A stretch of 7,838 bases of DNA from NCBI GenBank assembly GCA_030149995.1, contig JASLGV010000043.1, positions 1 through 7,838 on the forward strand, in the 5' to 3' direction. Position numbers and translations under genes: made by a program. Each line of letters opens with the position of its first letter. Positions within the stretch are counted from its first letter, which is position 1. The notes below the pieces were generated by a model, which searched no databases, had not been told where the DNA came from, and saw only the letters and a program-made list of their open reading frames with translations. Shown here piece by piece: positions 1 through 5,227 of this stretch. The stretch comes from Pedobacter sp. (lineage in GTDB: Bacteria > Bacteroidota > Bacteroidia > Sphingobacteriales > Sphingobacteriaceae).

Positions 1-942
1 GTGTGTTACGTTGTTTACATCGATACCCCGTGCAGCTACATCGGTTGCAATTAATAACTGCATGTTGCGCTCGCGGAAACGTTGCATTACTTTATCACGT
101 TGTTGTTGCGATAAGTCGCCATGTAAGGCATCTGCATTGTAACCATCTTTAATTAAATGTTCAGCAACCTCTTGCGTATCTAATTTGGTCTTACAGAATA
201 CAACACCGAAAATTTCCGGGTTAAAATCTACAATACGTTTAAGGGCTGCGTATTTATCGCGGGCACGAACAATATAATATTCGTGTTCGATGTTTACGTT
301 ACCGGTGTTTTTGGTGCCCATGGTTAATTCTACCGGTGCATCCATATAGTTTTTAGCTATACGACGTACTTCTGCCGGCATAGTAGCCGAGAATAACCAT
401 GTTTTTTTGTCGTCTGGAGTGGTTGATAAAATGTCGTTAATGTCGTCCTGGAAACCCATGTTCAACATTTCGTCTGCTTCATCAAGCACTACATACTTAA
501 CATTTGAGAAATCAATTGCCTTACGGCCAATGATGTCTAACATACGGCCGGGCGTGGCCACCACGATTTGTACGCCACTGCGTATCTCGCGTAATTGCTG
601 CATAATGTTTGCGCCACCGTAAACGGCAACTACATGTGCATTTGCAATGTTTTTAGAAAAGTTTTTAAGGTCGTTAGCGATTTGTAAACACAATTCACGT
701 GTAGGGCATAAAATTAATGCCTGTGGTTTGTTTACTTTAAAATCGATTAGTTCTAACAGCGGCAAACCAAATGCGGCTGTTTTTCCTGTTCCTGTTTGGG
801 CCAAACCAACAAAATCATTAGTGCCTTCTAACAGTACAGGAATACTTTGCTCCTGAATAGGCGTTGGATTTTCAAATCCAAGGTCCTTTACGGCATTAAC
901 GACGTCATCACTTATCCCCAATGCTTTAAATGGGTTTGTCAT
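1..942 (-). CDS. DEAD-box ATP-dependent RNA helicase (N-terminal 314 residues, cut by window edge)
   Basis: This is a superfamily 2 RNA helicase that unwinds RNA duplexes using ATP, probably in ribosome assembly or RNA decay. Translating the minus strand from the ATG at 942 gives 314 codons with no stop. All motifs of the first RecA domain are present: Q motif FENPTPIQ (23-30), motif I AQTGTGKT (48-55), Ia PTREL (80-84), GG (109-110), Ib TPGR (130-133), II DEAD (154-157) and III SAT (185-187). The second domain has motif IV around VVFCKT (247-252) and motif V ATDVAARGID (299-308). Motif VI (HRxGRxxR) and any C-terminal extension lie beyond the edge, so DeaD/CsdA-like and RhlE-like subfamilies cannot be separated firmly; the overall look is DeaD/CsdA-like. 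The start is supported by its fit to the family N-terminus and by a TAnnTTTG box 29 bp upstream. No Shine-Dalgarno is seen, as is usual in Bacteroidota. Confidence 0.96.
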   Translation of the reverse strand, partial: MTNPFKALGISDDVVNAVKDLGFENPTPIQEQSIPVLLEGTNDFVGLAQTGTGKTAAFGLPLLELIDFKVNKPQALILCPTRELCLQIANDLKNFSKNIANAHVVAVYGGANIMQQLREIRSGVQIVVATPGRMLDIIGRKAIDFSNVKYVVLDEADEMLNMGFQDDINDILSTTPDDKKTWLFSATMPAEVRRIAKNYMDAPVELTMGTKNTGNVNIEHEYYIVRARDKYAALKRIVDFNPEIFGVVFCKTKLDTQEVAEHLIKDGYNADALHGDLSQQQRDKVMQRFRERNMQLLIATDVAARGIDVNNVTH

Positions 943-970
943 TCGTCTTTTATTATTTTAAATTGAGCCG

Positions 971-978
971 CAAAGGTA
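971..978 (-). promoter_or_regulatory. Putative -7 box of the helicase gene
   Basis: The minus strand reads TACCTTTG, an exact match to the Bacteroidota -7 consensus TAnnTTTG. It ends 28 bases before the helicase ATG, which implies a leader of roughly 20-25 nt. No TTG was found at the normal -33 distance; the nearest upstream one is about 29 bases away. The call therefore rests on the -7 box and its position. Confidence 0.6.
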
Positions 979-1198
979 CGGTTTATATTTCGTATTTCAC
1001 AGATTATCAAGTAAATAGTTTTTGAAGCTAATTTATTGAAAATAAGAGCCTAACACTTGTTGGCGGAGTTTTAAAAGAATTCTATGCGTCTAAACCACGT
1101 GGAGGAGGTATTCACAGGCTAATCTATTGGGGCTCGCCAGTTTTAAACTGCAGAAATTTTAACATTTAATTTTATCATTCCGATCAGTCCGGATGGCC

Positions 1199-1243
1199 TT
1201 AAAATAAAAAAGTGTTCAAAAGACTTTCTCTTCTGAACACTTT
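1199..1243 (-). terminator. Rho-independent terminator of the DUF4293 gene
   Basis: A perfect 10-bp stem pairs AAAGTGTTCA (1209-1218) with TGAACACTTT (1234-1243). After one A-C mismatch the stem continues for 4 more pairs (1220-1223 with 1229-1232), leaving a CTTTC loop. Read on the minus strand, the stem runs into a T-rich tract at about 1211-1199 (six T, A, four T). This is the classic intrinsic-terminator layout for transcription leaving the DUF4293 gene, whose stop is about 30 bp upstream. In the plus direction the T-tract is poor and no transcript is expected. Confidence 0.85.
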
Positions 1244-1272
1244 ATTTAGAGTAAAAAAACGCCGTTTTTGAA

Positions 1273-1734
1273 TTATCTTAACCGATCGGCCGATCGGATC
1301 AGTTTTTCATCTTTGTTTATGCCGGCAATGGCCAGGATACAGAAAAGAATGGCTGCAATTGGAAAATAGGCACCAACACTTAAATGTGCATTTGCAAATC
1401 CTCCGGGTAGTTTCTCTGTAAAGGTACTGCACCAGAAAGCAAATAAAACTATCAGTACGATTGAAATAAGGGCTACACGTTTTTGTGAGGTTCTTTTCCT
1501 GAAATTAAAAATGTTAAAAAAGCAGATAAAAGCAATCACAACATTTGTAATTAACAGGGGGGTAAAATTTTCGTTTGTTACAGCCTGCTTACCGGCAACA
1601 GTCTGGTAAATACCCGATAAATGTAAACTAACTTGTGCAGTCTGTGTTTCGGTTCCTGCAATTGGTAAAAACAGCAGACAGATCAGGGTAAGTGCTGCCA
1701 GCAGCAACCAGATGGATTGGATTCTTTGTATCAT
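1273..1734 (-). CDS. DUF4293 family integral membrane protein
   Basis: This 153-residue protein has the features of the Bacteroidota-specific DUF4293 family: an N-terminal MIQRIQS-type motif leading straight into the first helix, four hydrophobic segments, and a charged C-terminal tail ending SADRLR. Likely membrane helices are at about residues 8-25, 58-78, 87-103 and 119-138. A polar loop of about 30 residues lies between helices 1 and 2, and a basic turn (RKRTSQKR, 79-86) between 2 and 3, probably cytoplasmic. No catalytic motif is visible and the biochemical function of the family is unknown, so none is assigned. The ATG at 1734 fits the family start and lies 18 bp downstream of a good -33/-7 promoter. 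The gene is transcribed alone, divergently from truA, and ends in a strong terminator. Confidence 0.88.
   Translation of the reverse strand: MIQRIQSIWLLLAALTLICLLFLPIAGTETQTAQVSLHLSGIYQTVAGKQAVTNENFTPLLITNVVIAFICFFNIFNFRKRTSQKRVALISIVLIVLFAFWCSTFTEKLPGGFANAHLSVGAYFPIAAILFCILAIAGINKDEKLIRSADRLR
1282..1297. repeat. Perfect 16-bp palindrome inside the DUF4293 C-terminus
   Basis: CCGATCGGCCGATCGG is identical to its own reverse complement and is also a tandem of the 8-mer palindrome CCGATCGG. It encodes part of the final SADRLR residues of the DUF4293 protein. Those residues look like the normal end of the family, so the palindrome may be a by-product of codon choice. It lies about 40 bp upstream (in the transcript) of the terminator hairpin and could add a second stem there. 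Confidence 0.75.
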
Positions 1735-1751
1735 TTTAGTTTATTGTTAGG

Positions 1752-1782
1752 CAAACTTATATAAAATACTATTTCTATGCAA
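1752..1782 (-). promoter_or_regulatory. Putative -33/-7 promoter of the DUF4293 gene
   Basis: On the minus strand a TTG (1782-1780) is followed by 20 bases and then TAAGTTTG (1759-1752), an exact TAnnTTTG -7 box. The spacing suits the primary sigma factor of Bacteroidota. The box ends 17 bases before the ATG at 1734, giving a very short leader. Confidence 0.65.
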
Positions 1783-1800
1783 TGCTCAATAATATCTTTA

Positions 1801-1814
1801 CCGGGCACCGGGCA
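1801..1814. repeat. Tandem CCGGGCA heptamer in the divergent promoter region
   Basis: Two copies of CCGGGCA sit head to tail in the otherwise AT-rich 212-bp gap between the DUF4293 and truA starts, about 19 bp upstream of the DUF4293 -33 element. Two short copies could be a protein-binding site or chance; nothing else supports a role. Confidence 0.35.
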
Positions 1815-1931
1815 TATCTGTTTTGTTAAGCGGGTGCTTTAACCGTCAAATCTTGCTTAAGAAACGTGTAATTTTACAGGGAGAAAATATTTTAATACCG
1901 AAGAGGTCGTACACAAGTATAAAGAAAAAAG

Positions 1932-1939
1932 TATTTTTG
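1932..1939 (+). promoter_or_regulatory. Putative -7 box of truA
   Basis: TATTTTTG matches TAnnTTTG exactly and ends 7 bp before the TTG start codon at 1947. Transcription would then begin at or within a few bases of the start codon, making the message leaderless or nearly so. No TTTG is seen at the expected -33 distance, so an upstream start site is also possible. Confidence 0.5.
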
Positions 1940-1946
1940 CAGCGCT

Positions 1947-2699
1947 TTGAATAAAAAAAGGTATTTCATACAATTGGCTTATGATGGTAGTCTGTACCAC
2001 GGCTGGCAGATTCAACCGAACGCAATAACCGTTCAGGAATTGCTGGATAAGGCCATGTCTGTTTATTTCAGACAAACCATCGAAACATTGGGCTGCGGCC
2101 GAACGGATACAGGGGTACATGCAACGGATTTTTATGCTCATTTCGATGTAACGGATCTGGACGAACAACGGGTGCTAAACGCAGTTTCGGGCATCAACGC
2201 TTTATTGCCATACCAGATTGCCGCCAAACGTATTGTTGCAGTGTCAGACGAGGCGCATGCCCGGTTTGATGCGACAGCCCGTGCTTATAAATACTATATA
2301 CATTTTCAGAAAGATCCTTTTAAGCTTAACCGTTCCTGGTTAATGAAAGATAAGCTGGATGTAAAGTTAATGAATGAGGCAGCTGCATTGCTCCTGGAAT
2401 ACCGCGATTTTTCTTGTTTCAGCAAATCCAATACCCAAACTTTTACCAATAACTGTAAGGTTACCGAAGCCTTTTTTGTGGAAGATGGAGAAGGATTGGT
2501 ATTTACGGTAAAGGCCGATCGTTTTTTAAGAAACATGGTACGTGCCATTATGGGGACACTGGTTAAAGTTGGGAAAGGTGAAATAAACCTCGAAGGTTTT
2601 AAAGCAATTATAGAAAGTAAAAACCGCAGCAATGCCGGCCAGTCAGTGCCAGCATGTGGCTTATACTTGGTCAAAGTGGAATATCCGTATCTTGATTAA
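1947..2699 (+). CDS. truA: tRNA pseudouridine(38-40) synthase TruA
   Basis: TruA converts uridines 38-40 in the anticodon arm of many tRNAs to pseudouridine. The 250-residue length is normal for the family. The N-terminal YDGSLYHGWQ (12-21) and the catalytic motif GCGRTDTGVHA (49-59) with nucleophile Asp54 are intact. ARFDATARAYKYYI (105-118) carries the conserved Arg/Tyr segment of the active site. FLRNMVRAIMGTL (193-205) and the C-terminal GQSVPACGLYL (231-241) are also typical. The frame has no ATG upstream of the conserved core; an in-frame TAA lies at 1920-1922, so the TTG at 1947 is the best start and yields MNKKRYF just before the core. The ABC exporter follows 47 bp later on the same strand with no terminator between, so the two are probably co-transcribed. 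Confidence 0.95.
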   Translation: MNKKRYFIQLAYDGSLYHGWQIQPNAITVQELLDKAMSVYFRQTIETLGCGRTDTGVHATDFYAHFDVTDLDEQRVLNAVSGINALLPYQIAAKRIVAVSDEAHARFDATARAYKYYIHFQKDPFKLNRSWLMKDKLDVKLMNEAAALLLEYRDFSCFSKSNTQTFTNNCKVTEAFFVEDGEGLVFTVKADRFLRNMVRAIMGTLVKVGKGEINLEGFKAIIESKNRSNAGQSVPACGLYLVKVEYPYLD

Positions 2700-2746
2700 T
2701 TAGATAAAAAAATCTTTTCAATATCCGGTTTTCAATATAAGAAACA

Positions 2747-4519
2747 ATGGCAGTAACAGGCGACGTATATAATACAGGATTACTAAAACGTATTTTTCAA
2801 TACGTAAAACCTTACCGTACCATTTTTATCTGGTCGGTTATACTAACTATTTTGCTGGCCGCGGTTTCTCCTGTACGTCCGTTGCTGATTAAATATACAC
2901 TCGATCATTACATTTTAACCGGTAAGTATGCAGGTCTTGTTAACATGACCATGCTGATGCTTTTTGTATTGATTCTGCAAACGCTGATCCAGTATAACCA
3001 TACCTTGTTAACCAATACACTGGGGCAATCGGTTATCCGCGATTTGCGTATAAATGTATTTAATCACATTACGAAGCTGAGACTTAAGTTTTTCGACAGA
3101 ACGCCCATCGGGCAGCTCATTACCCGAACCGTTTCTGATCTTGAAACCATAGCCGATATTTTTTCTGAAGGTCTGATCTCCATGATTGGCGATATTTTGC
3201 AGGTGATTGTTATTATCGGCGTAATGTTTTACACCGATTGGGAACTAAGCATTGTGGTTTTGCTACCGGTACCTTTATTGATGATGGCTACCCGCATCTT
3301 TCAGAAAGCCATTAAGGTAGCTTTTCAGGAAATCCGTAAAGAAGTAGCCAACCTCAATACCTTTTTGCAGGAACACATTACCGGGGTTTCCATTATCCAA
3401 TATTTTGCCCGCGAGCAGCAGGAGTATAAAAAGTTTAATGCGATTAACAAAAGATACCGCGATGCAAACATCCGCTCCAACTGGTATTATTCCATCTTTT
3501 TTCCGGTTGTTGAGTTGATTTCCGCCATGTCGCTGGGTTTACTGGTTTGGTATGGTTCCAGATCGATTTTATCTAAACCACTTTCTGTAACACCCGGCAC
3601 CATTGCAGAGTTTATTATGTACATCAGCATGTTGTTCAGGCCGATACGTGAGCTGGCCGATAAATTCAATACACTGCAAATGGGTATGGTGGGTGCCGAA
3701 CGTATATTTAAAGTACTTGATACGAACGAAACGACGCCGAATAACGGAACGCTTCAGCCCGAAAAGCTGCAGGGCGAAATTGTATTTAAACAGGTGTGGT
3801 TTGCTTATAATGATGATAATTTTGTACTTAAAGATCTTTCATTTAATGTAGGCGCCGGACAAACAGTTGCCCTGGTGGGTGCCACTGGTGCCGGAAAATC
3901 ATCGACAATTAACATCCTGAACCGTTTCTATGAAATCAAAAAGGGGACGATTACCATTGATGGCATTGCCATTGAAGATTTTGAACTGAACTACTTAAGG
4001 GCAAATATTGCCACGGTTTTGCAGGATGTTTTCCTTTTCTCGGATACAATTTTAAATAACATTACCCTGAATAATGCTTCCATTACACTTGAAGAAGTGG
4101 TACAGGCGGCCAAAAAAGTTGGTGCACACGATTTTATAGAACGTTTACCGGGAGGCTACCAGTACAATGTAATGGAACGGGGGGCTACGCTTTCTGCCGG
4201 GCAAGCGCAACTTATTTCTTTTATCCGGGCATTGGTACACAACCCGGCCATTCTGGTACTGGATGAGGCCACCTCATCTGTAGATACCGAAACGGAACTT
4301 CTTATTCAGCATGCAATTGATAATTTAATGAAAGGGCGTACTTCCATTGTAATTGCCCACAGGTTGTCGACCATTCAGAAAGCCGACCGGATCATTGTTT
4401 TGGATAAAGGCGAAATCAAAGAGCAAGGTACGCACCAGGAGTTATTGAAGCTAAACGGGTATTATAAAAAGCTTTACGATTTACAATTCTCATCAGAGGG
4501 GATCGCAAAAAGTTCTTAA
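2747..4519 (+). CDS. MsbA-like ABC exporter half-transporter (fused membrane and ATPase domains)
   Basis: This 590-residue protein has the fused layout of type IV ABC exporters, which work as dimers in the inner membrane and export lipids, drugs or peptides. The membrane domain spans about residues 25-310, with hydrophobic segments near 26-48, 63-85, 145-162, 166-182, 250-270 and 285-298. The ATPase domain from about 343 has Walker A GATGAGKSS (378-386), Q-loop Gln426, signature LSAGQ (482-486), Walker B ILVLDEATS (502-510) with Glu507, the SVDT D-loop and His538 in the H-loop. The catalytic residues are intact, so it should be an active ATPase. The signature reads LSAGQAQLISFIRAL rather than the canonical LSGGQRQRIAIARAL. 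The substrate cannot be deduced; lipid flippase and multidrug exporter are both open. The ATG at 2747 places a short cytoplasmic leader before the first helix. Confidence 0.94.
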   Translation: MAVTGDVYNTGLLKRIFQYVKPYRTIFIWSVILTILLAAVSPVRPLLIKYTLDHYILTGKYAGLVNMTMLMLFVLILQTLIQYNHTLLTNTLGQSVIRDLRINVFNHITKLRLKFFDRTPIGQLITRTVSDLETIADIFSEGLISMIGDILQVIVIIGVMFYTDWELSIVVLLPVPLLMMATRIFQKAIKVAFQEIRKEVANLNTFLQEHITGVSIIQYFAREQQEYKKFNAINKRYRDANIRSNWYYSIFFPVVELISAMSLGLLVWYGSRSILSKPLSVTPGTIAEFIMYISMLFRPIRELADKFNTLQMGMVGAERIFKVLDTNETTPNNGTLQPEKLQGEIVFKQVWFAYNDDNFVLKDLSFNVGAGQTVALVGATGAGKSSTINILNRFYEIKKGTITIDGIAIEDFELNYLRANIATVLQDVFLFSDTILNNITLNNASITLEEVVQAAKKVGAHDFIERLPGGYQYNVMERGATLSAGQAQLISFIRALVHNPAILVLDEATSSVDTETELLIQHAIDNLMKGRTSIVIAHRLSTIQKADRIIVLDKGEIKEQGTHQELLKLNGYYKKLYDLQFSSEGIAKSS

Positions 4520-4525
4520 AAATGA

Positions 4526-4548
4526 TTATGTTTGGTTTCCAAACATAA
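4526..4548. repeat. Perfect inverted repeat between ABC exporter and sigma gene
   Basis: TTATGTTTGG (4526-4535) and CCAAACATAA (4539-4548) are exact reverse complements separated by TTT. The repeat starts 7 bp after the exporter stop codon and ends 9 bp before the sigma TTG codon. As RNA it forms a tight 10-bp hairpin that could end the upstream transcript, but only a weak T-run (CTTAAACTTTTG) follows. As DNA it is a symmetric site of the size used by dimeric regulators. The left arm contains the sigma gene's putative -7 box. Confidence 0.75.
4527..4534 (+). promoter_or_regulatory. Putative -7 box of the sigma factor gene
   Basis: TATGTTTG matches TAnnTTTG exactly and lies within the left arm of the inverted repeat. 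It ends 23 bp before the TTG start at 4558, so the start site would fall near 4540. No -33 TTG is visible upstream. By symmetry the right arm carries the same box on the minus strand (4547-4540), which weakens the claim for either copy on its own. Confidence 0.45.
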
Positions 4549-4557
4549 CTTAAACTT

Positions 4558-5145
4558 TTGAAATCTTCAGGCAATTGTGAAAACGATCATGTACTTTTTG
4601 ACTTATTAAAGCAAGGAGATGAGGCCGCTTTTGTTCAGATTTACAAACGTTACTGGAAAGAACTTTATCAGGCAGCTTACAAACGGCTTCCGGAAAAGGA
4701 GCGTTGCCAGGATATTATTCAGAACATTTTTACCGATTTATGGAACCGCCGGACTGAACTGGATTTAGAAAACCCGGCGGCTTATCTGCATACGGCCGTT
4801 CGTTTTCAGGTGTTGAAGCAGTTTGCACGAAGTCCGAAAACGAACCCGTTGCTACAAAGTTTCGAAACAGAATTGATTTCTCCCCTGCAAACAGATGGCG
4901 ATTTGCTGGAGCAAGAAGTTAAACATCTAATCAATTTATTTATTGAAGCCCTGCCTCCAAAACGCAGAGAGATTTTTATCCTTCATTATTTTGAAGGCTT
5001 ATCTACGGCGAAAATAGCGGTTCAATTAAACATCTCTCAAAAGACCGTACAAAACCAGTTAAATAATGCAGCGCAAGCCTTAAAATTTCGGTTGACACAT
5101 TTATTCCTGTTTCTTTTTATTGTTTATTTCGTTTTTTCTGATTAA
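4558..5145 (+). CDS. FecI-like ECF sigma-70 factor with hydrophobic C-terminal tail
   Basis: This extracytoplasmic-function sigma factor directs RNA polymerase to target promoters, here probably those of the adjoining receptor locus. Region 2 covers about residues 15-90, with GDEAAFVQIYKRYW (20-33) and QDIIQNIFTDLWNRR (51-65). Region 4 covers about 120-180, with ALPPKRREIFILHYFEGLS (131-149) and the helix-turn-helix around AVQLNISQKTVQNQL (154-168). The 195 residues are normal for this group. An in-frame TAA at 4546-4548 and the absence of any other Met codon make TTG 4558 the only plausible start. After region 4 the protein ends in a very hydrophobic stretch (HLFLFLFIVYFVF, 181-193), which could touch the membrane. 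The FecR-type anti-sigma gene follows after 82 bp, the usual order for such pairs. Confidence 0.93.
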   Translation: MKSSGNCENDHVLFDLLKQGDEAAFVQIYKRYWKELYQAAYKRLPEKERCQDIIQNIFTDLWNRRTELDLENPAAYLHTAVRFQVLKQFARSPKTNPLLQSFETELISPLQTDGDLLEQEVKHLINLFIEALPPKRREIFILHYFEGLSTAKIAVQLNISQKTVQNQLNNAAQALKFRLTHLFLFLFIVYFVFSD

Positions 5146-5146
5146 T

Positions 5147-5181
5147 TCCTTCATCTTATTAAGGATATTTTATTTTTTTTT
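5147..5181 (+). terminator. Possible weak terminator or attenuator after the sigma gene
   Basis: TCCTT (5147-5151) can pair with AAGGA (5161-5165) around a 9-nt loop, and a T-rich run (TATTTTA plus nine T) follows to 5181. The layout resembles an intrinsic terminator just after the sigma stop codon, but five pairs with a large loop is weak. It may reduce rather than stop read-through into the anti-sigma gene. Confidence 0.3.
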
Positions 5182-5194
5182 GGGATTTTTTTCA

Positions 5195-5226
5195 TTTTCT
5201 GGTACAACTATATAAAAACCAGAAAA
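5195..5226. repeat. 9-bp inverted repeat abutting the fecR start codon
   Basis: TTTTCTGGT (5195-5203) and ACCAGAAAA (5218-5226) are exact reverse complements with a 14-bp AT-rich spacer. The right arm ends one base before the ATG at 5228. In the mRNA this hairpin would cover the ribosome landing site; in DNA it could be an operator. No TAnnTTTG box occurs in the sigma-fecR gap, so this repeat is the main candidate for separate control of the anti-sigma gene. Confidence 0.6.
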
Positions 5227-5227
5227 A

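Larger units (their letters stand above)
943..1272. other. Intergenic region between helicase start and DUF4293 stop
   Basis: This 330-bp stretch has no convincing gene. From the helicase side it holds the helicase -7 box, about 60 bp of plain AT-rich sequence, an unexplained segment at about 1045-1165, and the DUF4293 terminator at 1199-1243. The unexplained segment is less AT-rich than its flanks. It has TGGCGGAG at 1061-1068 and a near-complementary CTCGCCA at 1133-1139, the self-complementary CCACGTGG at 1095-1102, and the direct repeat AGTTTTAAA next to both outer arms. A plus-strand frame without an ATG is open through the same segment to a TAA near 1166, but I recognise no protein in it. 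It could be a decayed gene, a structured RNA or chance. Confidence 0.5.

Noticed and set aside
407..856. Two plus-strand open frames of 71 and 69 codons
   Set aside because: They are antisense to the helicase, whose minus-strand frame is continuous with every DEAD-box motif; their translations resemble no known protein.
1826..1860. Inverted TTAAGC/GCTTAA arms upstream of truA
   Set aside because: Six pairs with a 23-bp spacer in AT-rich DNA are expected by chance, and no other signal is attached.
1857..2674. Minus-strand frames of 103 and 122 codons over truA
   Set aside because: Both are shadows of the conserved truA coding sequence, with no promoter or family likeness.
2700..2746. Terminator between truA and the ABC exporter
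   Set aside because: Only a 4-bp AGAT/ATCT pairing flanks the A-run near 2702-2715; this is too weak to separate the two genes.
3487..3851. Short frames on both strands inside the ABC exporter gene
   Set aside because: They lie fully within the exporter coding region in other frames and show no recognisable protein.
5166..5200. T-rich tract as a possible TAnnTTTG promoter for fecR
   Set aside because: The sequence is TA followed by nine T and G, so the spacing of the -7 box is wrong; a homopolymer run gives weak matches to many motifs.
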